64,000 bases of DNA from positions 10,764 to 74,763 of the forward strand of contig CAJUNJ010000007.1 in assembly GCA_910587825.1 (NCBI GenBank), read 5' to 3'. The notes beneath the pieces were generated by a model that did no database searches, was not told the origin of the DNA, and saw only the letters and a list, made by a program, of their open reading frames with translations. Shown here one piece after another: positions 1 through 7,798 of this stretch (positions within the stretch are counted from its first letter, which is position 1; every line of letters starts with the position of its first letter). Origin of the DNA: an uncultured Christensenellaceae bacterium (GTDB lineage: Bacteria > Bacillota > Clostridia > Christensenellales > Borkfalkiaceae). A program made the position numbers and the translations under genes.

Positions 1-1025
1 TACGTATCAAGCGAAGAAAGTTCGAGATAAGCAACATCGAAAACGCCTATAAATTCCGTTACCTTACTTTTTGCCGAACTTACGTTGTTTGCGCTGTCTA
101 TCTTTTCATAAAGTGATTTAAATACACCGTCAAACAGTTCCGCAAGTCTGTCGTCAAGCAAAAGCGACTGCTCGGTAACCGCGTCGAAAGTATTTACGAC
201 GGTTGTGCCGTCTGCTTTGTAGTATTCGGTGGACTGACTTAACGCGTTGCCGTAACCTTCAAAACCTTCGTAAGGCGCAAGAAGGCCCCCGAAGTCGTCA
301 GCCGAATTAAGCCCGTCGGTAATGCCTTCCACCGCCGTCAACGCGGCTTTTACCGTCTCTGACATAACCTGTTCGGTAACTTCCTTTGTCCCGTCTTCCG
401 TCCAGAAAGCCGTAAGAAGCCCTTCCAGAACGACGGCAACCGCATTTTTGGGCGTCTCTTCCATATTGCTTGCCTTTACGTTGGAAATAAGGGTGTTAAG
501 CCTTACTTTCTGCCAATCGTCAAATTCCACGGGGGGTTCGGGCTTTATATCGGAATTTCCGCCGACTTCGGGATTTTTAACCATCATACCCGAAAGGAAC
601 AGTCCGCAAGCCATTACGGGAATTAAAAGGCTTAAAAGCATATATTTGAGTGCGGGCTTTTTGGGCGACATTCCTTTAAGTCTTTCGGAAGTGTCGTTGC
701 GCTGTAAGACAGCCATATCGTCGAAACTTTGGGAAAATTCAACCATAGTCTGAACTCTTTCACCCAGCGCGTAATCTCTGTCAAGCCGTTTAGCCACGCG
801 TTTGTCCGTGGGGCGCAAAATCAAAAAGAACAGCGCACCTACAATGCCCGCCGTACCTACGGCGATAAGCGCGTAATATCCGCCGTTTATGACTATTTTG
901 TTAAGTTTAAGCGTAAGCATAACCGCGCCTACGGCAATAAGCCCCGCGCACACGCCTATTATGACGCTTAAAATTATTGCGCCTTTGAAGTATTTAGATT
1001 TTATCTTTTTAAAAGATTCACCCAT
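1..1025 (-). CDS. Membrane protein of unknown function, 3' end cut by window
   Basis: The open frame starts at ATG 1023-1025 behind a strong Shine-Dalgarno (AAGGAGG, complement of 1032-1038) and stays open to base 1, so the C-terminus is missing. At least 341 residues are present. The first ~75 residues contain two hydrophobic segments (around residues 15-37 and 42-62), then a cytoplasmic-looking stretch with the motif DYALGERVQTMVEFS, then a third hydrophobic segment near residue 120, followed by an acidic, probably extracytoplasmic region. The layout vaguely recalls DUF4175-like proteins of Clostridia, but I cannot name a family with confidence. It is separated from the upstream minus-strand genes by the terminator at 1201-1238, so it is its own transcription unit. 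Confidence 0.75.
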   Translation of the reverse strand, partial: MGESFKKIKSKYFKGAIILSVIIGVCAGLIAVGAVMLTLKLNKIVINGGYYALIAVGTAGIVGALFFLILRPTDKRVAKRLDRDYALGERVQTMVEFSQSFDDMAVLQRNDTSERLKGMSPKKPALKYMLLSLLIPVMACGLFLSGMMVKNPEVGGNSDIKPEPPVEFDDWQKVRLNTLISNVKASNMEETPKNAVAVVLEGLLTAFWTEDGTKEVTEQVMSETVKAALTAVEGITDGLNSADDFGGLLAPYEGFEGYGNALSQSTEYYKADGTTVVNTFDAVTEQSLLLDDRLAELFDGVFKSLYEKIDSANNVSSAKSKVTEFIGVFDVAYLELSSLDT

Positions 1026-1200
1026 ACCGCGCCTCCTTAAAATAAGGTCAAAAAGCATAAAAATATAATATTTATTTGCATAAATGATTATTTAGTTACT
1101 TTATAATATCATATTCCGTATAATAATACAAGTATTTTACTATTGCAAAAAGTTATATAACGTATAATAAATTTCAAATACAGTAAATTTTTGCCATAAA

Positions 1201-1238
1201 ACAAACGCAACGGCGGTTTTACACGCCGTTGCATTTGT
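1201..1238 (-). terminator. Intrinsic terminator of the sigma/protease operon
   Basis: A 15-bp arm at 1201-1215 pairs with 1224-1238 (one G-T wobble) around an 8-nt loop. On the minus strand the hairpin is followed by a T-rich run. It sits directly after the stop of the 69-residue gene. The remaining 1026-1200 stretch is AT-rich and holds no gene. Confidence 0.8.
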
Positions 1239-1239
1239 T

Positions 1240-1449
1240 TTATTTTACCTGAAAGTGTTTTTCTATGTCATCGATACCGAATTTTTTGAAGCCCTGCCAT
1301 TTGCTGACTATTTCAAGACATTCGATATATGCAAGATATTCGTTGGTTACGAAATCTTTACCTCTGTTCGCTTCCTGAATTTCGTACAGGGTAAATATTA
1401 AATACTCTATCAGATAATTCAAAATGCTTTTCTCTGTCATATTATTCAC
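1240..1449 (-). CDS. Small conserved-looking hypothetical protein (69 aa)
   Basis: This short acidic, aromatic-rich protein has no signal peptide or clear membrane span. It includes the stretches NYLIEYLIFTLYEIQEANRG and AYIECLEIVSKWQGFKKFG. Its start overlaps the stop of the upstream gene by 4 nt, so it is almost certainly co-translated with the 226-residue membrane protein. It is the last gene before a terminator. I do not recognise the family. Its tight coupling suggests a role tied to the upstream sigma/protease genes; this is inference only. Confidence 0.7.
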   Translation of the reverse strand: MNNMTEKSILNYLIEYLIFTLYEIQEANRGKDFVTNEYLAYIECLEIVSKWQGFKKFGIDDIEKHFQVK

Positions 1450-2126
1450 TCTTTTATTTTTATTAATTGTTCAATGCTGTTCAAAAACGCCTGTTCACCG
1501 TCTGCGGGACTCTGGTTATATATAAAGTAAACTGTTTCGGTTTTTACTTTTATAAGACCTTTGTATTCGACGGTATCTTTTATTTGACTTTCGCCATAGC
1601 TGTATTTAACCGTATAATCTTCCAACTTTGCCGACTTTATTACGCCGTTAAAATTAAAGTCATACTTAAAGTATTTATTAATTACTACGGTTAAATATAA
1701 GTTAGATAATTCTATTGTTGCTTCAAATGTATAATAAAGTTTATCATCTGATTTTGTATCATAATATAAATTGCTTGCTTCGCTTTCAATCAAAGATAAA
1801 TCGAAATAATTTAAATCTTCAATCATTTCGTCAAATACAACATCTCTTTGAGCAATATATTCATCCTGATATAAAGATATTTTTTGAGCGGGCAGACCGA
1901 ACACAAGTCCGCAAACTATACCTACCGCCACCAAAAATGCGCCGAGCAAAAGCAAGGTTTTTTGCAAGTTAAAGGTTTTGGCTTTTACGGCAGTCTGCTG
2001 CCCTGTTTTTGACTGTATTTCACCGCTTTCAACGTCGGTTAAAAGTCTTTCGTAAAACTGCCTGTCCCTTTCCGAATATGGAACTTCTGCATCTGTTTTA
2101 AGTTTTAAGTGTTTTTTCCAATTCAT
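1446..2126 (-). CDS. Single-pass membrane protein, anti-sigma-like architecture
   Basis: The protein has 226 residues: a ~55-residue charged cytoplasmic N-terminus (MNWKKHLKLKTDAEVPYSERDRQF...), one strong transmembrane segment at about 57-78, and a ~145-residue beta-rich, probably extracytoplasmic domain. This is the layout of membrane anti-sigma factors. It follows a secreted protease (8-nt gap) and an ECF sigma gene in the same operon, which supports that reading, but no zinc anti-sigma HxxxCxxC motif is visible. The start ATG follows an AGAGGT Shine-Dalgarno. It overlaps the next gene by 4 nt. Alternatives include a sensor or a protease-anchoring protein. Confidence 0.65.
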   Translation of the reverse strand: MNWKKHLKLKTDAEVPYSERDRQFYERLLTDVESGEIQSKTGQQTAVKAKTFNLQKTLLLLGAFLVAVGIVCGLVFGLPAQKISLYQDEYIAQRDVVFDEMIEDLNYFDLSLIESEASNLYYDTKSDDKLYYTFEATIELSNLYLTVVINKYFKYDFNFNGVIKSAKLEDYTVKYSYGESQIKDTVEYKGLIKVKTETVYFIYNQSPADGEQAFLNSIEQLIKIKE

Positions 2127-2134
2127 AATACCTC

Positions 2135-3310
2135 TCAGTGAATGTAGGCTCCGTAAGCAGCGTCTACATTCGTGCTGTAATCTATATTAAAATATGCAGT
2201 ATTTGGATTTGCAAAACCCGTTGCAACCTCTATCATACGCATATTCAATAAACTTCCGTCTTTAAGGGTATAAAATATATCTCTGTATGCAAAGCCCACC
2301 ATTACGTGGTTTCCTGAATAGTTTGTGTAGTCATAATAATCTTCTTCGTCGTTCGTGGTTATTTGACAGGTATTGTACGTACTCAAAAACATAACTATGG
2401 GCTTATTTGCCTTCATATTGGACATAACCGACATATAATTCAATTTGCCCGAACTCATAATAGAGTTCAATTCGCAGGTGTAACCCAGACGGGAACAGTA
2501 CTTGTTTATCCCGCTTTTGAAATTTGCTTCGCTTATGCCGTTTGCCGTACCCTTCATATCCGCATAAAGTTTATCTATTGCGCTGTAAACGGCTGAATCT
2601 ACAAGATTATAAACATAATGTCCGTCAATTTCATAACCTGCGGAATGATTGGGAATTAAATTTTCATAATACCTGTCAAAATATCCGACTATGTTACCGC
2701 CCGCAACAGCCGCGCAGCCCCCACGCAAATTGTTACCGTTATAATGAGGGAAATACCAACACATATCGTAGCCGTCATAATCTCTGTACTTAAATTCTAT
2801 GGTTACCGTTGTATACTCGGGTGTAACGGCTTTACTGCCCTGATAGTAAACGGCGTCTTTTTTCAAAATTTCAACGGCCTGTTCGGAAAGTTTTTCACCG
2901 CTTGCAATATCGTATATTTCACTTTCGTAAGCCTTGTAATAGGACATATTATTTATGTAAACGCAAAGCTCGTCCTTACCGACCTGCGCGTAAGGGCTTG
3001 CGGAGGAAGGGTAAAATTCCCGCGCGGTATAACCGTTTTCGTCGCATATTACTATTGCGTAACCGTCGCCGGAAGCAACGGTAAATTCGTAAGCGTAGCC
3101 CAAATGCTGTAAATTGACGTCGTAAACGGGTTTACGCACCGCCGATATGTAAGAACCTTCAACGTCGTCGCCGTCAAGCATTGCGCTTGCCGCGGCGCGG
3201 AAACACCTGTCGCAGTCTTCAAGGCTGACGTAAGCGAAAGCCGAAATTCCACCTATGGTGCTTGCAACAAGCAACGCCGTAAGCAACAGCGTAAAAACTA
3301 ACTTTTTCAA
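2135..3310 (-). CDS. Secreted cysteine protease-like protein, C10/C39 type
   Basis: The likely start is TTG 3308-3310, nine nt after AAGAGG (complement of 3320-3325); a longer frame to 3349 lacks a ribosome site and would bury the signal peptide. From that start the 391-residue product begins with a textbook signal peptide (MKKLVFTLLLTALLVAS..., possible cleavage near residue 26). The motif GGCAAVAGGNIVGYFD places a candidate nucleophile at Cys199, and SGNHVMVGF gives a candidate catalytic His335. This spacing fits papain-fold streptopain-like (C10) or C39-like bacterial peptidases. It lies between an ECF sigma gene and an anti-sigma-like gene, so it may process a regulator or be the output. 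Catalytic activity is inferred, not shown. Confidence 0.65.
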   Translation of the reverse strand: MKKLVFTLLLTALLVASTIGGISAFAYVSLEDCDRCFRAAASAMLDGDDVEGSYISAVRKPVYDVNLQHLGYAYEFTVASGDGYAIVICDENGYTAREFYPSSASPYAQVGKDELCVYINNMSYYKAYESEIYDIASGEKLSEQAVEILKKDAVYYQGSKAVTPEYTTVTIEFKYRDYDGYDMCWYFPHYNGNNLRGGCAAVAGGNIVGYFDRYYENLIPNHSAGYEIDGHYVYNLVDSAVYSAIDKLYADMKGTANGISEANFKSGINKYCSRLGYTCELNSIMSSGKLNYMSVMSNMKANKPIVMFLSTYNTCQITTNDEEDYYDYTNYSGNHVMVGFAYRDIFYTLKDGSLLNMRMIEVATGFANPNTAYFNIDYSTNVDAAYGAYIH

Positions 3311-3369
3311 TCTTTTGTACCTCTTCTTTTTATAAAATAAGATATACAAAAGTTTGCGTTTTGTTACAT

Positions 3370-3873
3370 TTATGACAATAACTCGTTTAATTTCTTTGCC
3401 GCGCTTTTGCAGATATTGCTTGCGCTTTTTGCCGTAATGCCAAGCGTCTGAGAAATTTCTTTAAACTTGTACCCGCCGAAATAGTGAAGCCAGATTACCT
3501 GCAAGGGGCGTTTTTCAAGCTTGCGCAATGCCTGCTTCAAGTCCGCCCGTTCAAGATAATCTTCATACACCCTGTCCGCGTCTATATTTTCTATAAGCGA
3601 CCGATATTTTTTGTCCGATTTAAGCTTGTCCAAAACGTAGTTGCGGGCAACCTTGAAAAGCCAGCGGTTAGGTAAAAGCACGTAACTGTAATTCTTTATA
3701 AGGAAAATTTTATAGTGGAAAATATCGAAAGCCGTCTCTTCCGCGTCAATTTTATTGCCGAACATATGCATTACGTAAATTTTAAATTTGACGACGCAGT
3801 ATTTATAAAATTCTTCGTTAAAAATTCCCTTACTGCTGTCGGCAAGACAGTTATTGAACCTGACAATATCCAT
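3370..3873 (-). CDS. ECF-type RNA polymerase sigma factor (copy B)
   Basis: This 167-residue protein has a sigma region 2-like half (AEETAFDIFHYKIF through RWLFKVARNYVLDKLKSD) and a region 4 helix-turn-helix (LKQALRKLEKRPLQVIWLHY, then FKEISQTLGITAKSASNICK). It directs RNA polymerase to a subset of promoters. It is a clear paralogue of the ECF gene upstream (both begin M-[DN]-I-[VI]-[RK]-F-N and share the region-4 layout). It is the first gene of a probable four-gene operon with the protease and anti-sigma-like genes. No Shine-Dalgarno precedes the ATG. An inverted repeat lies about 40 nt upstream. The match to ECF sigma factors is good; the regulon is unknown. Confidence 0.8.
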   Translation of the reverse strand: MDIVRFNNCLADSSKGIFNEEFYKYCVVKFKIYVMHMFGNKIDAEETAFDIFHYKIFLIKNYSYVLLPNRWLFKVARNYVLDKLKSDKKYRSLIENIDADRVYEDYLERADLKQALRKLEKRPLQVIWLHYFGGYKFKEISQTLGITAKSASNICKSAAKKLNELLS

Positions 3874-3912
3874 TTGTAAACTTTCCGAATAAATTTTTTT
3901 AAAACTTAAAAT

Positions 3913-3931
3913 ACAGTATTCAAGATACTGT
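3913..3931. promoter_or_regulatory. Inverted repeat, candidate operator before ECF copy B
   Basis: ACAGTAT (3913-3919) and ATACTGT (3925-3931) form a perfect 7-bp inverted repeat with a 5-nt spacer, 40 nt upstream of the ECF start. The same CAGTAT-N5-ATACTG pattern recurs at 39312-39328 at the same distance from another regulator gene. No sigma-A promoter is obvious here, so the site may be an operator or part of an ECF promoter. Confidence 0.4.
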
Positions 3932-3970
3932 TGAAGTTAAAAATATTTTTACTGATTAAAGATTTATTTA

Positions 3971-4010
3971 TGGGTTGCAGGCGCAACCCATAAAGGCGTC
4001 GACGCCTTTA
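3971..4010 (-). terminator. Double hairpin after ECF copy A
   Basis: Two adjacent hairpins close the upstream ECF gene. One is TGGGTTGC (3971-3978) with GCAACCCA (3983-3990). The other is a perfect 20-bp palindrome at 3991-4010, which includes the stop codon of the ECF gene (4008-4010). No long T-tract follows, so termination efficiency is uncertain; it could also be an mRNA-stabilising structure. Confidence 0.5.
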
Positions 4011-4523
4011 TTTTTCACATTTTTTCAACAGGTGTACCGCGCGGCTGTAACGCTGTCTGACGGTATTGTAATTCATATCGAACATTTGGGCAATTTCTTT
4101 CAGACTGTATCCTTTAAGCGCGTTAAGTATTATTATGTCGCGCGTGACGGGGTCCAGCTTTTGCCACATCGCTTTAAATTCTTGACCGATAACGTCTATT
4201 TCGTCTTCGAAATGAGGCGCGCATACTATATTGTCGATAAGGGGCAGAGGCGCGCTTTCCTTTTGGCGGACGTATCTTAACATTTTATTATCCGCTATTC
4301 TTTTAAGCCAGCAGACGGGCGCAACTACATACTTTCTCGGTGTATATTTGTATAAAATATATTCTATAATTTCGTGTACGGCGTCGGTTACGTAATCTAT
4401 TTTTCCGTATCTGTACTCTATACGTCTTGTAAGCACGTCGCAGCAATATTCATACATTTCTTTAAAAACGGCTTTGTCGTGCTTCATTTTATGCAAATAG
4501 ATATTAAATTTTATAATATTCAT
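4008..4523 (-). CDS. ECF-type RNA polymerase sigma factor (copy A)
   Basis: The 171-residue protein has a region 2-like part (VTDAVHEIIEYILYKYTPRK, then CWLKRIADNKMLRYVRQK) and a region 4 helix-turn-helix (LDPVTRDIIILNALKGYSLK, EIAQMFDMNYNTVRQRYSRA). It is a diverged paralogue of the ECF gene at 3370-3873 and lies immediately upstream in the same direction. It ends in a strong palindrome, so it may be its own transcription unit. A sigma-A-like promoter lies at 4593-4621. The start ATG lacks a recognisable Shine-Dalgarno. Its partner anti-sigma could be the membrane protein at 1446-2126; this is inferred. Confidence 0.75.
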   Translation of the reverse strand: MNIIKFNIYLHKMKHDKAVFKEMYEYCCDVLTRRIEYRYGKIDYVTDAVHEIIEYILYKYTPRKYVVAPVCWLKRIADNKMLRYVRQKESAPLPLIDNIVCAPHFEDEIDVIGQEFKAMWQKLDPVTRDIIILNALKGYSLKEIAQMFDMNYNTVRQRYSRAVHLLKKCEK

Positions 4524-4592
4524 ATTCTTTTTTTATCAACTGTAAAAATAATTTAATTTTCTCCGTCAGCCGTAATATCTAATTCGGAAATC

Positions 4593-4621
4593 ATATTACC
4601 ATATAATATATTAAATATCAA
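4593..4621 (-). promoter_or_regulatory. Promoter for ECF copy A
   Basis: On the minus strand TTGATA (complement of 4616-4621), a 17-nt spacer, and TAATAT (complement of 4593-4598) form a good sigma-A promoter ~65 nt before the ECF start. The rest of the 324-nt gap 4524-4847 is AT-rich and contains only a few GTCGAA repeats (4648-4690) that I could not assign. Confidence 0.65.
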
Positions 4622-4828
4622 CTAAGCCCGTATACTTTTGCAAAAAAAGTCGAAAAAAGTCGAAATAAATCTAAATTTGTCGAATAAAATTGCATAATTA
4701 TTTATTTCTTTGCTTGAATATATTAACACTTATACAGTTATAAACTTAGTTTTATTTAGACGCGGGAAAAAGTGTTTTTATACGTTTTTTATGTAACAAA
4801 TTCAAAATAATTTCAATCTGCAAAATAA

Positions 4829-4846
4829 AACCGCCCTAAGGCGGTG
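4829..4846 (-). terminator. Terminator of the tig-clpP-clpX-lon-engB operon
   Basis: The stem ACCGCC/GGCGGT with a short loop lies at 4830-4845, directly after the engB stop. On the minus strand it is followed by TTTTATTTT. Confidence 0.8.
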
Positions 4847-4847
4847 T

Positions 4848-5432
4848 TTACTGTTTAATAAGTATTTGTTCAAGCCTGTTTAAAACGCCTTCAAGCCCCT
4901 GACGGGTCTGCGAGGAAGTAAGCAGAATATCGTCGCGCCCGCATTTGAAGGCGCAAGCTATATTTTCAACCCCGCGGGCGGCGGCGGCTTTGGAAAGCTT
5001 GTCGGCTTTGGTTGCTATTACCGTAAACGGCATAATGTGATAGTAAAGATATTCTATCATCTGCCTGTCGTCGGCGGTAGGGTCGTGGCGGACGTCGCAC
5101 AGCGCAAAGACGTGCGCGGCGCGCCTTTCGGCAAAAAAGTCGTCCAAAAGCTTTGCCCACTTTGCCTTTTCTTCCTTGGACACGCGCGCAAAGCCGTACC
5201 CCGGCAGGTCGGCAAGCAAAAATTCGCCGAAGTCGAAGTAGTTTACAAGGCGGGTTCTGCCCGGTTCCTTGGATACTTTGGCAAGTTTTTTTCTGCCCGC
5301 AAGCATATTTATAAAGCTGGACTTGCCGACGTTGGACTTACCGCAAACGGCAATTACGGGCTTATCGGCAGTAATAAACTGATTTTTACCCGCCGCACTT
5401 GTTACAAATTCCGCTTTCGTGATTTTTAACAT
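4848..5432 (-). CDS. ysxC: Ribosome biogenesis GTP-binding protein EngB/YsxC
   Basis: This 194-residue TrmE-Era-EngA family GTPase acts in late assembly of the 50S ribosomal subunit. The G1 loop GKSNVGKSS (residues ~31-39), G3 DLPGYG and G4 TKADK are all visible, and the length is usual for the family. Its ATG starts immediately after the lon stop codon, so the two are translationally coupled. Downstream of lon is the conserved position of this gene in Firmicutes. It is the last gene before the terminator at 4829-4846. Confidence 0.96.
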   Translation of the reverse strand: MLKITKAEFVTSAAGKNQFITADKPVIAVCGKSNVGKSSFINMLAGRKKLAKVSKEPGRTRLVNYFDFGEFLLADLPGYGFARVSKEEKAKWAKLLDDFFAERRAAHVFALCDVRHDPTADDRQMIEYLYYHIMPFTVIATKADKLSKAAAARGVENIACAFKCGRDDILLTSSQTRQGLEGVLNRLEQILIKQ

Positions 5433-7739
5433 TTAAATACCTAAAATTGCATTTCTGAACACGGCGTCCACGTCGGTTACTTCGATAAAGTTTATACTGT
5501 CGCGCACCGACTGCGGAATTTCTTCCAAATCTTTTTTGTTGTCGGCGGGAATAATTACGTCGTGAATACCTATGCGGTGGGCGGCAAGCGCCTTTTCTTT
5601 AAGTCCGCCAATAGGCAAAACTTTTCCGCGGAGAGTTATTTCGCCCGTCATTGCTATACTCTTTTTGACGGGTTTATGCGTAAACGCGGAAAGTATAGCC
5701 GTAGCCATAGTTATGCCCGCGCTCGGCCCGTCCTTGGGGGTTGCCCCCTCGGGGACGTGAATATGAATATCAGTTTTTTCGAATACCGAACTGTCTATAC
5801 CGTACTGCGAACTGTTGGTGCGGATATAACTTATAGCCGCGCGCGCGCTTTCTTTCATTACGTCGCCCAACTTGCCCGTAAGCAAAACGTCGCCCTTGCC
5901 GTGCATTGCAGATACTTCTATCGTAAGAGTAGTTCCGCCGACAGCAGTCCAGGCAAGCCCCGTAGCCGCGCCGACTTCGTCTTCTTTCAACGCTTTTCCG
6001 CCGCGTTCGTACCGCCTTGCGCCAAGCAGGCTGTCAAGGTTCTTTTCGGTGACGGACAATTTTTTTGCCTTGCCGCCGGAAAGTTTTACCGCAGCTTTTC
6101 GGCAGACGGCGTCTATCCTGCGTTCGAGACTGCGCACGCCGGCTTCCATAGTATATCCTTCTATAATTTCGTCAAGCGCGCCGTCGCTTATGGTAAGTTC
6201 GGTGCTTTTAAGTCCGTTTGCCTGACGCTTTCTGTCTATTAAATAGCGTTTGGCTATCTCACGCTTCTCTTCGTGCGTGTAGCCCGTAAGTTCTATTATC
6301 TCCATTCTGTCCAACAGCGGGGCGGGAATGGTGTCAAGGCTGTTTGCCGTTGTTATGAAAAGCACTTTGCTTAAATCAAACGGCACTTCTATATATCTGT
6401 CGATAAAGGTCGAATTTTGCGCGGGGTCAAGCACTTCGAGAAGCGCGTCCGCGGGGTCGCCGCGCAAGTCGGAAGAAATTTTGTCTATCTCGTCGAGAAG
6501 GAAGACGGGGTTTAAAGAACAGGCTTTCTTCATACCGCTTATTATACGCCCCGGCATTGCGCCGACGTAAGTCTTTCTGTGTCCCCTTACTTCGGCTTCG
6601 TCCTTTACGCCGCCCAAACTCATCCTTACGAACTTCCTGCCGAGAGCGCGGGCAACCGAGCTTGCAATGGACGTCTTGCCCACCCCGGGAGGACCCACAA
6701 AACAGAGTATGGGCGCGTTCATACCGCCCGTGCGTTTGAGTACGGCAAGGTATTCGGTTATACGCTCCTTAATCTTTTCAAGGCCGTAATGGTCGGCTTC
6801 AAGCACCTTTACCGCGTCCGAAAGCTTTTCGGTGTCTTGGGTCTGTTCGCCCCAGGGCAAGTCAAGCATCCAGTCGAGATAAACGCGTAAAACGTTGTAA
6901 TCGGGCGAAGAGGTCTGCATTCTCGACATACGGGAAAGTTCTTTAAGGCACTTGTTTTCGGCTTCCTCGCTCATCCCCTTTGCCTTGATTTTTTCTTCGA
7001 GTTCGTCACGCTCCTCGCCGTCGTCGCCGAGTTCCGTATGAATGGCTTTAAGCTGTTCCCTCAGGTAATATTCCTTCTGGTTTTTTTCTATGTTCTGCCT
7101 TACGACGGCGTTTATCTTGCGTTCGAGGCGCATAATTTCCAACTCGTCGTTTAACAGCTTGTCCGTCATTTTAAGCCTTTCGACCGTGCGCGGGCATTCT
7201 AAAAGCTCCTGCTTCTGCTCTACCTTTATTTGCAGATAATGACCGGCAAGGTTGACAAATTCGTCGGGGTCGGAACACTTGTCAAGGCTTGCAACCCCGT
7301 CCTTTGACATACGGCTGTCGGAAGAGGTTATTTCCTTTAAAATTTCCTTGGACGTACGGAAATAGGCTTCTTCAAGGGAAGGGTCGCCGTGAACGGGCGC
7401 TATCTCTTCGACCGTTGCGACGAAAGCGCCGTTTTCCTTTCTAAGCTGTCTTACCGTAGCGCGGAAAAGCCCCTCTACCGAAAGGCGCAGGTTGTTGCCG
7501 GGAAGACGGGTTATCTGACGGAGTTTCACCACGGTGCCCGAAGTGAAAATATCGTCGTCGGTAATCTCTTCCTTGTCGGACTGCTTCTGGGCGCAGACGA
7601 ATATGCGGGAATCGCCGTCCGCCGCATACTTGACTGCGGAAAGCGAAATCATTCTGCCCACGTCGAAATTTACGGTCGTATTGGGAAATACCACTCTGCC
7701 GCGCAGGGCAAGCAGGGGATAATCTTGAAATTTACTCAT
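5433..7739 (-). CDS. lon: ATP-dependent protease Lon (LonA)
   Basis: The 768-residue protein has an N-terminal LAN substrate domain, a coiled-coil region, an AAA+ module with Walker A GPPGVGKTS and Walker B VFLLDEIDKI, and a C-terminal serine protease domain. The catalytic dyad is Ser673 (in PKDGPSAG) and Lys716 (in GGLKEKALAA), with the 43-residue spacing known for LonA. It degrades misfolded and regulatory proteins in the cytoplasm. It has a GAGGT ribosome site. It sits between clpX and engB; the hairpin at 7762-7792 lies in the clpX-lon gap. Confidence 0.97.
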   Translation of the reverse strand: MSKFQDYPLLALRGRVVFPNTTVNFDVGRMISLSAVKYAADGDSRIFVCAQKQSDKEEITDDDIFTSGTVVKLRQITRLPGNNLRLSVEGLFRATVRQLRKENGAFVATVEEIAPVHGDPSLEEAYFRTSKEILKEITSSDSRMSKDGVASLDKCSDPDEFVNLAGHYLQIKVEQKQELLECPRTVERLKMTDKLLNDELEIMRLERKINAVVRQNIEKNQKEYYLREQLKAIHTELGDDGEERDELEEKIKAKGMSEEAENKCLKELSRMSRMQTSSPDYNVLRVYLDWMLDLPWGEQTQDTEKLSDAVKVLEADHYGLEKIKERITEYLAVLKRTGGMNAPILCFVGPPGVGKTSIASSVARALGRKFVRMSLGGVKDEAEVRGHRKTYVGAMPGRIISGMKKACSLNPVFLLDEIDKISSDLRGDPADALLEVLDPAQNSTFIDRYIEVPFDLSKVLFITTANSLDTIPAPLLDRMEIIELTGYTHEEKREIAKRYLIDRKRQANGLKSTELTISDGALDEIIEGYTMEAGVRSLERRIDAVCRKAAVKLSGGKAKKLSVTEKNLDSLLGARRYERGGKALKEDEVGAATGLAWTAVGGTTLTIEVSAMHGKGDVLLTGKLGDVMKESARAAISYIRTNSSQYGIDSSVFEKTDIHIHVPEGATPKDGPSAGITMATAILSAFTHKPVKKSIAMTGEITLRGKVLPIGGLKEKALAAHRIGIHDVIIPADNKKDLEEIPQSVRDSINFIEVTDVDAVFRNAILGI

Positions 7740-7761
7740 ATAAACCTCATTTTAACAATAT

Positions 7762-7792
7762 GCGCCAAATATGCTTTCGGCATATTCGGCGC
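7762..7792 (-). other. Hairpin in the clpX-lon intergenic gap
   Basis: A 13-bp stem (7762-7774 with 7780-7792, one wobble) lies between the clpX stop and lon start. No T-tract follows on the minus strand, so it is more likely an RNA processing or stability element than a terminator. Confidence 0.5.
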
Positions 7793-7798
7793 AATAAG

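Noticed and set aside
322..971. Two plus-strand open frames near the window start
   Set aside because: They run antisense to a well-supported minus-strand membrane protein with a strong ribosome site and have unlikely composition.
4648..4690. GTCGAA motif repeated three times
   Set aside because: Short, irregular spacing, AT-rich background; not a DnaA-box cluster and too few copies for a repeat array.
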